Numbered from the stretch's first letter, positions 17,672-26,461 are shown. The stretch is DNA of 33,057 bases from an uncultured Microcaldota archaeon (GCA_903921825.1 CAIXRF010000090.1:1-33057), one strand, 5' to 3'. The notes: generated by a model from the letters alone, not told the origin. A program made the numbers and translations.

Positions 17672-18598
17672 CTACGCGGGGGCCTTGGAGGGCCTGAGCT
17701 CCTTGAGCGCCTCTTCAACCGACTTGTTGCCGAGCGTTATTGCGGATATGGCGTTGCACATTCCCACAGCTTCCTCAAGGGGCTTTTGGTGGATATTCCG
17801 CCCGGTCGCGTTCCCGGAAGCGCCGCTGACGTGAATCTGTTCGTGCAGCTGCTTGAGGAACTTCGCCGAATCGGTCGAAGAGCCGCCGGCGCACACGACG
17901 CGCGTCCTGCCCGCGGCAACGACCGCTTCCTTGAAGATCTGCGCGGAGTCCGCTCCCGCTTTGCTCGGGTAGTTGACTTTCACGAAATCTGAGCCCAGCG
18001 TCACCGCAGCTCCGGTCGCGCCCGCAATCAGGTGGGGGTCCTTCTCATCCTTGACCGCCTTGCCGCGCGGGTAAATCCAGAGGACCACGAGCAGGCCGTT
18101 CGCGTGAGCGTCGCGGATTATCTCCATCGCCTGCTTGAGCATCTTGTGCTCGTATTCGCTTCCCAAATAGACAGTGTACCCCACCACGAGAACCTTGAGC
18201 CCCGAGTTCCTCTTGAATTCCACAACCTGCCCGACGCTCGTCATCTGCGAGCTGTACGGGTCCTGCTGCTCGGTCTTCACGAGGTGCGTCTTGGAGTTGA
18301 GCTTAATCAGGTATTGGATGCTCGGGTAGTCCGCGCCGTACCGCGCGGCGAGGCCGAGCTGTATGGCGAATACGCCGATGGTGCCCTTGCTCGCAATGCG
18401 GAACATATGCTCCGGGTCGTTATCGTCAGCGGCGATTCCCGCACCACAAAAATCGTCGTTGAGGTGCTCCACTTTCTGGTCCCCCGCGAACAGCATTAGC
18501 CTTCCCGTGCCGCGCGTCGCGGCAATGAAGTTTTTCGCGTACTCCGCCCTCATGTTTGGCGGGACGTCAAGCGGCACTTTCACGTCTTTCACTTCCAT
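17672..18598 (-). CDS. Fructose-bisphosphate aldolase, archaeal class I (DhnA-like)
   Basis: LMLFAGDQKVEHLNDDF, VLWIYPRGK, LGSDFVKVNYPSKAG (Schiff-base Lys region), RVVCAGGSSTDSAKFL, GASGNATGRNIHQ. Confidence 0.9.
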   Translation of the reverse strand: MEVKDVKVPLDVPPNMRAEYAKNFIAATRGTGRLMLFAGDQKVEHLNDDFCGAGIAADDNDPEHMFRIASKGTIGVFAIQLGLAARYGADYPSIQYLIKLNSKTHLVKTEQQDPYSSQMTSVGQVVEFKRNSGLKVLVVGYTVYLGSEYEHKMLKQAMEIIRDAHANGLLVVLWIYPRGKAVKDEKDPHLIAGATGAAVTLGSDFVKVNYPSKAGADSAQIFKEAVVAAGRTRVVCAGGSSTDSAKFLKQLHEQIHVSGASGNATGRNIHQKPLEEAVGMCNAISAITLGNKSVEEALKELRPSKAPA

Positions 18599-18610
18599 GC
18601 AACACACCCC

Positions 18611-19504
18611 TCATGCTTTCAAATACGATTCCACTTTCTTCACGAGCTCCGTGTTCCCGAGGTAAATTGGCGTCCGTTGGTCCGAGTGGGTCGGCTTGAT
18701 TTCAAGCAAGCTCTTCCTGCCGTCGCTGCCATAACCCCCCGCCTGCGCGATGATGAACGCCATCGGGTTAGCCTCGCAGAGCACGCGCAGTTTCCCGTCC
18801 GGCTTGTCCGTCTGCGCAGGGTACGTGAAGATGCCGCCGTACTTTAGCAGCGTGTTCACGTCGCTCACCATGCAGCCGTTGTTGCGCGACTTCATGTCCG
18901 TCTTCTCGATTTCCGCCATGAATCTCGCGAAGCCGGGAAGCCATTTTTCCTTGCGGCCGCCCGGAACGTAAACCGCCGGCTTCTCCGGAAGCCTGATTCC
19001 TTCCGCGCGCAACAGGAACTGCTTGCCGTCGAAAATGAATTCGTTGACCCCCTTGCCCCACGTCGCTACCATCGTCGTCACGGGCCCGAAGAGCAGGTAG
19101 AGCGCCGCCTTCTGCTCTTTTCCCGGGGCAAGCGCGTCGCTTCCGCCGAAAATTGCGACGATGGTCCCCATCGCGAGATTCGTCTTGATGTTGGACGAGC
19201 CGTCCATCGGGTCTATGCACACCGCGTATTTCGCCCCGCCTGCAACCTTGACGATTTCCGGCTGCTCTTCGGTGAATATTGCGCAAACACGCTTGGACGC
19301 CACCAGCTTTTCGAGAATTGTCTTGTCCGCCCACACGTCGAGCTTCATCTGCTCTTCGCCGTAGACATTGGATGTGCCCGCGATTTCGGGTACTTGCGTG
19401 AGGAACCCGCCCCGGAGGGTCGGTGCCAAATCCGCAAAAAATGTGATGATGTCCGCGACGCCTTTCTCCACCTTATCCGCTGCAAGCTTCTGCGTCAGGT
19501 TCAC
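18611..19504 (-). CDS. fbp: Fructose-1,6-bisphosphatase class I
   Basis: AIFTEEQPEIV, AVCIDPMDGSSNIKTNLAMGTIVAIF, KYGGIFTYPAQTDKPDGKLRVLCEANPMAFIIAQAGG; GTG start with G-rich RBS. Confidence 0.92.
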   Translation of the reverse strand: MNLTQKLAADKVEKGVADIITFFADLAPTLRGGFLTQVPEIAGTSNVYGEEQMKLDVWADKTILEKLVASKRVCAIFTEEQPEIVKVAGGAKYAVCIDPMDGSSNIKTNLAMGTIVAIFGGSDALAPGKEQKAALYLLFGPVTTMVATWGKGVNEFIFDGKQFLLRAEGIRLPEKPAVYVPGGRKEKWLPGFARFMAEIEKTDMKSRNNGCMVSDVNTLLKYGGIFTYPAQTDKPDGKLRVLCEANPMAFIIAQAGGYGSDGRKSLLEIKPTHSDQRTPIYLGNTELVKKVESYLKA

Positions 19505-19686
19505 GAAAATCCCCCCCTCGCGGTCTTAATCAGGCTAATAGCAGTCTTTCCTGCGACCATCTATACTCACCAATAGGGATTTGTTCAGAAACTTTAAAAG
19601 CGCTCCCTCACCAATCCGTGCCTGCCCGTTGATCCGGCGACTGCAGAAGACGCATAACTGGGCGTAACTAAGTTGGCGTTTTGCGC

Positions 19687-20241
19687 TCAGCCATGCTGCT
19701 GCTTCACGTTTTCATACAGCTCGCTCAGCATAGTAACGGTTTTGTAAACATCCGAAGTCTTTACTGCCGGCGCGATATCCCTGATTTGCTTTATCGCGTC
19801 AGAGTACATCCCGGGATTGTCGCCGAACGTTTGCGCCATTGTGTCGAGCGACTCCAGCACTCCGCATCTCAGCCAGGTGCTGATGTCCTGAGATGGCTTG
19901 AAGAACGGCCCCAGAACCCCCTCCAGCTTCTCCAGTGTATCTGGCTTCAGCTTTGAAAGCGCGCCTATTTGGTCCTTCCACGCCAAGGGAAATGAAAGGT
20001 GAGGGTCCTTCCAGTCCGCAAGTGCATACATTGCTCCAGCGGACTTGTGCCCGTCCGTCATGCTGTCCTCCAGGCGCTTCACAAGCTCAAACGCCATATC
20101 CCTGCTCACCATCGCATTGAACTTGTTCAGGGATTCTGGGTCATTGCGCTTGAGCAGCTGCTCAGCCGCGTGCTTATCCGCAGGCTCCCTTATCCTTGAA
20201 AGCCAATCGGCACCCGCACCGTGCCTGAATGTAGTAGCCAT
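19687..20241 (-). CDS. Helical protein of unknown function
   Basis: Start shifted to ATG 20241 because TATA-like gatttatattc (minus strand, about 20262-20275) sits inside the longer ORF. Confidence 0.6.
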   Translation of the reverse strand: MATTFRHGAGADWLSRIREPADKHAAEQLLKRNDPESLNKFNAMVSRDMAFELVKRLEDSMTDGHKSAGAMYALADWKDPHLSFPLAWKDQIGALSKLKPDTLEKLEGVLGPFFKPSQDISTWLRCGVLESLDTMAQTFGDNPGMYSDAIKQIRDIAPAVKTSDVYKTVTMLSELYENVKQQHG

Positions 20242-20351
20242 ACATAAAACTGCGCTGTCAGAGAATATAAATCCGCGTTGCATCCGCTTACCGCCAATCC
20301 GGCTCCGCATCACCTTATTAATTCTGACGTCGAAGATATGTCGCTCGGCTT

Positions 20352-21809
20352 GTGACTCGGCCGGCGGTGATTTCTGTGGTTGAACTGAAGCCTTTGGGTC
20401 CTGCGAAGTGGCAGGTTCCCTCCGAGGGGAAGATTCCGGTCTGGCTCTATGCGAACAGGGAGCTGGCGGAGAGCATGGGCCGCGACCGCACGCTCTGGCA
20501 GGCGCAGAACGTCGCGAAGCTGCCCGGAATCATCAAGGCATCGGAAGTGATGCCCGACGGCCACGAGGGCTACGGATTCCCGATTGGCGGTGTGGCTGCG
20601 TTCGACATGGAGGACGGAATTATCTCACCCGGCGGAGTTGGCTATGATATTAACTGCGGCGTCAGGATGATACTCACGAACCTCACTGTTGCTGAAGTCA
20701 AGCCGAAGATTGGGGACCTGATGTCCAAGCTGTTCGCCAACATCCCTTCAGGCGTCGGAAGCAAGGGAAGAATCCGGCTCACGAAGGAGGAGTTGGCTGC
20801 GCCGCTCCGCGAGGGGGCGCAGTGGGCCATCTCGAAAGGTTATGGCTGGAAGGAGGATTCGGAGCGGATTGAGGAGAACGGCAGGATGGAAGGGGCGGAC
20901 CCGTCGAAGTGCAGCGACATGGCGATGAAGCGTGGCGCCCCGCAGTTCGGCACGCTTGGCGCAGGAAACCACTTTTTGGAAGTGCAGAAGGTTGCGGAAA
21001 TCGTGGATGAGAAGACTGCGAAGGCATTCGGAATCGAGGCGAAGGACCAGGTAGTGATAATGCTCCACTGCGGCTCGCGTGGCTTCGGGCACCAGGTCTG
21101 CGACGATTACATCCGCGTCATGCTGCAGGCGTCGCAGAAATACGGAATCAATTTGCCTGACAAGGAATTGTGCTGCGCGCCAATCAACTCAAAGGAGGCG
21201 CAGGATTACGTCGGCGCGATGTATGCGGCAGTAAATTACGCTTTCTGCAACAGGCAGGTTATGACGCACTGGATAAGGGAAACGTTCCAGGATGTCTTCA
21301 AGAAATCGCCTGATGCGCTCAACATGCACATTGTCTACGACGTGTGCCACAACATCGCAAAATTCGAGGAGCACAAGGTGGACGGCGGAGCCAAGCAAGT
21401 CTGCGTGCACAGGAAAGGCGCGACAAGGGCTTTCGCAGCCGGAAGGAAGGAAATTCCGCAAATCTACAGGAGCGTGGGGCAGCCCGTCATCATCCCCGGG
21501 AGCATGGGAACGGCGAGCTACCTGCTCGTGGGAAGCGAGGGCGCGATGAATGAGAGCTGGGGCTCCACCTGCCATGGCGCAGGCAGGACGATGAGCCGCC
21601 ACGAGGCAATCCGGAGGTATCCCGCAGGGATGGTTGAGGGCGAGCTGCAGAAGAAAGGAATCGTCCTGAGGGCGACGGGAAAGGAAATCATCTCCGAGGA
21701 GGCATCGGGCGCTTACAAGGACGTTTCAGCAGTCGTCTCCAGCGTGCAGGAGGCGGGGCTCTCCCGCATCGTGGTCCGGCTCGAGCCCATGGGCGTTGCG
21801 AAAGGATGA
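20352..21809 (+). CDS. rtcB: tRNA-splicing/RNA ligase RtcB
   Basis: MPDGHEGYGFPIGGVAAFDMEDGIISPGGVGYDINCGVRM, LGAGNHFLEVQ, LHCGSRGFGHQVCDDY, GSMGTASYLLVGSEGAMNESWGSTCHGAGR; exact GTG start uncertain. Confidence 0.95.
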   Translation: MTRPAVISVVELKPLGPAKWQVPSEGKIPVWLYANRELAESMGRDRTLWQAQNVAKLPGIIKASEVMPDGHEGYGFPIGGVAAFDMEDGIISPGGVGYDINCGVRMILTNLTVAEVKPKIGDLMSKLFANIPSGVGSKGRIRLTKEELAAPLREGAQWAISKGYGWKEDSERIEENGRMEGADPSKCSDMAMKRGAPQFGTLGAGNHFLEVQKVAEIVDEKTAKAFGIEAKDQVVIMLHCGSRGFGHQVCDDYIRVMLQASQKYGINLPDKELCCAPINSKEAQDYVGAMYAAVNYAFCNRQVMTHWIRETFQDVFKKSPDALNMHIVYDVCHNIAKFEEHKVDGGAKQVCVHRKGATRAFAAGRKEIPQIYRSVGQPVIIPGSMGTASYLLVGSEGAMNESWGSTCHGAGRTMSRHEAIRRYPAGMVEGELQKKGIVLRATGKEIISEEASGAYKDVSAVVSSVQEAGLSRIVVRLEPMGVAKG

Positions 21810-21889
21810 GCCTCCGACGGGGAATAAGGCTTATAAAGCCGAAGAGGGGAATTCTTCTACATCTGTACTAATGACGCGAGGTTGATGCG

Positions 21890-22921
21890 ATGAACTGTAA
21901 GTATCTTTTCGCTTTCGCCGTGCTTCTTACGGCGGGAATTGTGTTTTTCGGATGCTTGCAAATTGGTGCGAAAGCATGCAAGCTGGACTCTGACTGCAAG
22001 GGTTGGCAGACCTGCGACGTGCAGAGCGGCCGCTGCCTTCTGAGCACGGGCTTCTGCGACGCCGACAAGGACTGCAACGACTCGGTTAAGCAGTGCAACA
22101 CGGCGACGCATGCGTGCATTTACAGGGCTGGCTTCTGCGCCTCGGACTACGACTGCCCGGTTTGGGAATCGTGCGACACGTCCGCGGGCGAGTGCGCCGT
22201 GAAGGCGGGCTACTGTGCCAACGACGCGGGCTGCACCCAGTGGATGGCATGCAACCAGAGCACGCACGTCTGCCTCGCAAGGGGAGGCCTGTGCGAGGAT
22301 GATTATGACTGCGGAGCATGGCAGAGCTGCAATTCTACTCTGCACAGGTGCTTTGCCACGGCCAGCGCCTGCGACCTTGACGTGGAGTGCAACAGGTGGG
22401 AAACCTGCAACACGGGCTCCCACACCTGCCAGGTGAAGTCTGGCTTCTGCAACAACGACCTGCAGTGCGACCAGTACCACATGTGCGATTATACCACGCA
22501 CAAGTGCGAGCCGAAGAGCGAATACTGCTTCGGAGACGCACAGTGCAACTCCTGGCAGTACTGCGACACCGACAGCCACCTCTGCCAGGCGAAAGCGACC
22601 TACTGCAACGACAACAGGGACTGCGCGACATGGCAGTACTGCTTCGACGTGACGCACACCTGCGCGACTGCGGTGAGCTACTGCGCCGACGACACCGAGT
22701 GCGGCGGCTGGCAGGCATGCGACCTCAGCACGCACGCATGCAGGCTGAAGACAGGCTTCTGCGGCAGGAACGAGGACTGCACCCAGCCATCGAACATCTG
22801 CGACCTCGCGCCAGGGAGCCCGACGCTATACAAGTGCGTGCCAAGGGGCGCGCCCTGCAGCACCAACAATGACTGCCCGGGAACCGAGTGCGACCTCTAC
22901 AACCACAGGTGCAGGGGCTAG
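21890..22921 (+). CDS. Cysteine-rich repeat lipoprotein
   Basis: Lipobox VFFGC; about 12 units of roughly 26 aa with pattern Cx5Cx5Cx6C (e.g. CADDTECGGWQACDLSTHACRLKTGF). Confidence 0.88.
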   Translation: MNCKYLFAFAVLLTAGIVFFGCLQIGAKACKLDSDCKGWQTCDVQSGRCLLSTGFCDADKDCNDSVKQCNTATHACIYRAGFCASDYDCPVWESCDTSAGECAVKAGYCANDAGCTQWMACNQSTHVCLARGGLCEDDYDCGAWQSCNSTLHRCFATASACDLDVECNRWETCNTGSHTCQVKSGFCNNDLQCDQYHMCDYTTHKCEPKSEYCFGDAQCNSWQYCDTDSHLCQAKATYCNDNRDCATWQYCFDVTHTCATAVSYCADDTECGGWQACDLSTHACRLKTGFCGRNEDCTQPSNICDLAPGSPTLYKCVPRGAPCSTNNDCPGTECDLYNHRCRG

Positions 22922-22931
22922 GCGCAATAGT

Positions 22932-22966
22932 AAAGGGGGCGCAAGCCCCCTTTCTGCTTCTTTTTT
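22932..22966 (+). terminator. Hairpin plus T-tract, intrinsic-terminator-like
   Basis: AAAGGGGGC-GCAA-GCCCCCTTT: perfect 9-bp stem, GCAA loop, then ctgcttcTTTTTT. Confidence 0.7.
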
Positions 22967-22992
22967 AAATTCCCCGCCCTAATTGCTAGCAG

Positions 22993-24240
22993 GTGATTTG
23001 CTTGCCCAAGGCCATTTTCATCGTTTGCGACGGGATGGGCGATTTGCCCGACCCTAAGTTCGGGGGAAAGACGCCGCTCCAGGCGGCGAAGAAGCCGAAC
23101 ATGGATAAGCTGGCAGCGGAGGGGATATGCGGCCTACTGCATTCCGTGGGCGGGGGCAGGGTTCCCGGGAGCGACACCTCTCACCTCGCCATCTTCGGCT
23201 ATCCGCCCGACAGGTATTACACAGGAAGGGGTACGTTCGAGGCGCTGGGCGCAGGGCTGAAGCTCGAGCACGGCGACGTGGCATTCAGGTGCAATTTCGC
23301 CACGGTTGGGAAGGGCATGAAGCTGATTGACAGGAGGGCGGGAAGGATAAGCAGCAGCGAGGCGAAGGAGCTGGCGAAGCTCTTCGACGGCATGGTAATC
23401 GGCGGCGTGAAGGTGATATTCAAGGCTACGGTTGAGCACCGCGCAGCGCTTGTCCTGCGCGGCAAGGGCCTTTCCTGGAAGGTTTCGGACGCAGACCCCC
23501 ACGACGCCGTGGGCGTGCCCGTGCTCACGGTGAGGCCGCTTGACGGCTCGCCTGAGGCAAGGAAGACCGCGGACGTGCTGAACGAATTGGTAGCAAAGTC
23601 GCACGGGCTTCTGAGCAGCCACCCAATCAACAAGGAGAGGGCGAAGAAGGGGGAGCCGCAGGCGAACATCCTCCTGCCGAGGGGGGCGGGCGTGTTCGAG
23701 AAGGTGCCGTCCCTGAAGGAGAGGTTTGGGATAAGGGCGGCGTGCGTCGCAGGCGGCGCGCTCTACAAGGGAGTCGCGAGATACGCTGGGATGGACGTGC
23801 TGGAAGTGAAGGGCGCGACAGGCAACGCGAACACGGACGTGATGGCGAAGGGGAAAGCGGCGCTGGCTGCGCTGAAGGCCGGCTACGACTACGTTTTCAT
23901 CCACGTGAAGGCCACGGACAATTTCGGGCACGACGGTAAGTTCAGGGAGAAGGCAAAGATGATTGAGAAGATAGATTTGATGGTCGGCCTGCTGCTGAAA
24001 GGCGCGCCGAAAGACGCATACATCGCAATCACTGCGGACCACACCACGAGCTGCATGAAGATGAGGCACTCGCACGAGCCCACCCCGTTCGCCCTGCGCG
24101 GGCCCGGAATCCGCGTGGACGGCGTGAAGAAATACGACGAGCTTGAGTGCGCGAAGGGCGGGCTCGGGCACATCGCGGGAATCGACGTGATGCCCATGTT
24201 CGCCGACCTGCTCGGCAAGGCGCACACATACGGGTCCTAG
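22993..24240 (+). CDS. apgM: 2,3-bisphosphoglycerate-independent phosphoglycerate mutase, archaeal type
   Basis: KAIFIVCDGMGDLPDPKFGGKTPLQAAKKPNMDKLA...GICGLLHSV...PGSDTSHLAIFGY...YVFIHVKATDNFGHDGKF...ITADHTTSC. Confidence 0.94.
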   Translation: MICLPKAIFIVCDGMGDLPDPKFGGKTPLQAAKKPNMDKLAAEGICGLLHSVGGGRVPGSDTSHLAIFGYPPDRYYTGRGTFEALGAGLKLEHGDVAFRCNFATVGKGMKLIDRRAGRISSSEAKELAKLFDGMVIGGVKVIFKATVEHRAALVLRGKGLSWKVSDADPHDAVGVPVLTVRPLDGSPEARKTADVLNELVAKSHGLLSSHPINKERAKKGEPQANILLPRGAGVFEKVPSLKERFGIRAACVAGGALYKGVARYAGMDVLEVKGATGNANTDVMAKGKAALAALKAGYDYVFIHVKATDNFGHDGKFREKAKMIEKIDLMVGLLLKGAPKDAYIAITADHTTSCMKMRHSHEPTPFALRGPGIRVDGVKKYDELECAKGGLGHIAGIDVMPMFADLLGKAHTYGS

Positions 24241-24241
24241 G

Positions 24242-24664
24242 ATGAAGAGCCACCGCTTCCTCGAGCACACCGCGGACGTCCTTTTAGAGGCAAGCGGCAG
24301 CTCGTTTGAAGAGGCGGTGGAGGCTGCGGCGGACGCGCTCTTCGAAACCGTTGCTGACGTGAAGAAGCTGGGCGAGGAGAAGAAGGTCGAAATCAGCGAG
24401 GAGGCGCAGGATTTGGGTAGCCTCGTGGTCTTCACGCTCTCCGACCTGCTGAGCGAGATGGATGCGGAAGAAATATTCCTGAAGCGGCTGAAGGTGGAGA
24501 AGTTCGAAAAGGCGGAGGGCAATTTCATCCTGGAAGGGACGGCCTACGGCTCACCGCAGAAGAGGGAGCTTGGGAACACGTCGGTGAAGGCGGTTACGCA
24601 CCACCTGCTGCAGGTTGAGGAGAAAAACGGGAAGTGGAAAATCCGGCTTCTGCTCGACATCTAG
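24242..24664 (+). CDS. Archease (RtcB cofactor)
   Basis: FLEHTADVLLEASGSSFEEAVEAAADALFETVAD; HHLLQVEEKNGKWKIRLLLDI. Confidence 0.93.
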   Translation: MKSHRFLEHTADVLLEASGSSFEEAVEAAADALFETVADVKKLGEEKKVEISEEAQDLGSLVVFTLSDLLSEMDAEEIFLKRLKVEKFEKAEGNFILEGTAYGSPQKRELGNTSVKAVTHHLLQVEEKNGKWKIRLLLDI

Positions 24665-25584
24665 GGAGCGCCTATCCTGTCAAGCTCCGCCTTCACAGCG
24701 CGCAATTCCTCGCCAGTCGTCACCACACTGATGTAAGAGGAATTCCCGCTCGAAGTCACTTGTATTTTCGCTAGGAACGGCCCAAGCCTGCCTCCGGCCG
24801 GTGCCATCGCATTGAGCAGGCTTATTGCCGTGACTGCCTTTTCCCTGAGCAAAACTGCATTCTCCGGCGTGTCCACGCGCAACAGCGCCTTCACGGCAAC
24901 GCCCGAGGCGTTCTCCTTCATCTGGAGCCCGGCGGAATCGAGGCTTGCGAAGGCATCCGAGCCCAGCGGCCCTACTGCGGAGGCGAGTCCGCTGCGCACC
25001 GTAGGAGTAATAGCCGAGGCAACAAGGATTTCGGAGCTCGAATCCATCTCATTGAGAACCCCCATTATCTTCGCGTTCTGCGCAGCATTTCCCCGCGTCC
25101 CGGCCTTCACGTCAATCGCCGCCTTCACCGCTGGGGCATCGCCCGCGACAACGCAGCCGGAAACGAACGCAAGGTTCGTCCCTCCCCTCTGGAAAACCGT
25201 CGTGTCCCGGTAGGAGGACGCCAGCCAGGATGAGTTCGCCCTCACCGCTGCCTCGCCCGCAGCCATGTCCGCCGGGTTCTGGAGGATGAACGCCGAATAG
25301 CTTCCGTTCGCCTCGATTGTGAAGAATGCCGCCTTCTGCACCGTCCGCGGGTCCAGGCCTGTGCCTTCCAGCAGCCTGCCCAGCCTACCGCTTAGGCTGT
25401 CCCATCCGCTTGCCGCAGCATAGGCCTGGCTTAGGTCGTCGCCAGTTAGGACCGTGTCCAGCTTGAACACCGCAACCACCGTTGCATCCGACGGCACGAG
25501 GCTGAATGCGTCCGGGCTGAAGGGCAGCGAGCAGCAGCCCGAAATGAGCAGGGCAAGCGCCGCGAGCAGCAGTAACCGCCTCAT
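24661..25584 (-). CDS. Predicted lipoprotein of unknown function
   Basis: MRRLLLLAALALLISGCCSLP lipobox; ATG 25584 sits about 22 nt after TATTTAAATA. Confidence 0.75.
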   Translation of the reverse strand: MRRLLLLAALALLISGCCSLPFSPDAFSLVPSDATVVAVFKLDTVLTGDDLSQAYAAASGWDSLSGRLGRLLEGTGLDPRTVQKAAFFTIEANGSYSAFILQNPADMAAGEAAVRANSSWLASSYRDTTVFQRGGTNLAFVSGCVVAGDAPAVKAAIDVKAGTRGNAAQNAKIMGVLNEMDSSSEILVASAITPTVRSGLASAVGPLGSDAFASLDSAGLQMKENASGVAVKALLRVDTPENAVLLREKAVTAISLLNAMAPAGGRLGPFLAKIQVTSSGNSSYISVVTTGEELRAVKAELDRIGAP

Positions 25585-25605
25585 GGGGGCAATTTTGCGC
25601 AACTT

Positions 25606-25615
25606 TATTTAAATA
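25606..25615. promoter_or_regulatory. Palindromic TATA box TATTTAAATA between divergent lipoprotein and tRNA-Gln genes
   Basis: Perfect palindrome, 22 nt from ATG 25584 (minus) and 25 nt from the tRNA start 25640 (plus). Confidence 0.65.
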
Positions 25616-25639
25616 GGGCGACGAAACTATCTGCTCGCT

Positions 25640-25712
25640 AGCCCCGTCATCTAGTGGTCAAGGATGGCAGGCTCTGAACCTGCACACATCGGTTCGAATC
25701 CGGTCGGGGCTA
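25640..25712 (+). tRNA. tRNA-Gln (anticodon CTG), no encoded CCA, no intron
   Basis: AGCCCCG / CGGGGCT acceptor, AUCU...GGAU D-stem, GCAGG-CTCTGAA-CCTGC anticodon arm, ATCGG-TTCGAAT-CCGGT T-arm; discriminator A at 25712. Confidence 0.95.
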
Positions 25713-26461
25713 TGATGATAGACGAAGAGCTTCTTGGCGTGAAGATTAGGCGCGCGGGGAAGAATTTCAGGGTCAGCCTTTTGGGCGGCCCTTCGCAGGG
25801 CCTGGTTGCCTGGAAGCGGACGCTCGCGAAGCTCATTGACGACAAGGTATTGCTCGAGCCCGAGGCGGGGAAGGCGCTCATGCAGAGGGACGGCGACGTT
25901 ACCGTTTATGAGGTGATGAACCTCTCCAAATCCCTGCCGGCGCTCAAGGCGATAGACTCGAAGGTGAAGGTCGCGTGCGACATAACCCTCCTGAACTACG
26001 GCATAATCTCGGCAACTGACACAGGCGAGCTCTTCATGACCTATGGCCATGACCACGAGAAGCCGTTCGGAGAGGTTTATTCCGTGCTCGCGGGCAGCGG
26101 CTTCCTCATGCTCTACCAGCCGGGGACGAACGTTTCGCGTGCCGTGAGCATGCGGAAAGGCGACGAGTATTACATCCCGCCGGGATGGGTGCACAGGTCG
26201 TATTGCGGCGACGAGGGCATGGTGCTGGTCGGCTTCGTGCCGCATGAAGCGGGGCACAACTACGATGCCGTGAAAGGAAAGGGGTTCCCCTACCACATAT
26301 TCTATGATGAGGCCAAGCAGGAGGCTTTCTTCAGGCACAACCCCGGCTTCGGGAAATCGGAGCTGCAGGTGCTACGGGCGAAAAAAAGGCCGATAGGTGC
26401 CATGGAAAAATACCTCGTGGCGCCCGAAGAGCTGCGCAGGCTGCTCGAAATGAGAGTCTAG
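25712..26461 (+). CDS. Cupin-type glucose-6-phosphate isomerase, archaeal
   Basis: MTYGHDHEKPFGEVYSVLAGSGFLML...YYIPPGWVHRSYCGDEGMVLVGFVPHEAGHNYDAV; metal-binding HxH...E...H present. Confidence 0.9.
   Translation: MMIDEELLGVKIRRAGKNFRVSLLGGPSQGLVAWKRTLAKLIDDKVLLEPEAGKALMQRDGDVTVYEVMNLSKSLPALKAIDSKVKVACDITLLNYGIISATDTGELFMTYGHDHEKPFGEVYSVLAGSGFLMLYQPGTNVSRAVSMRKGDEYYIPPGWVHRSYCGDEGMVLVGFVPHEAGHNYDAVKGKGFPYHIFYDEAKQEAFFRHNPGFGKSELQVLRAKKRPIGAMEKYLVAPEELRRLLEMRV

Noticed and set aside
19618-19640. Sequence cccgttgatccggcg resembling the 5' end of archaeal 16S rRNA
   Set aside because: Only a short partial match and no rRNA sequence follows.
21857-22735. 292-aa minus-strand ORF
   Set aside because: Antisense of the Cys-rich repeats; apparent repetitiveness is inherited from the sense strand.
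23134-24528. 464-aa minus-strand ORF
   Set aside because: Antisense to well-supported apgM and archease; composition typical of GC-rich shadow frames, no recognisable domain.
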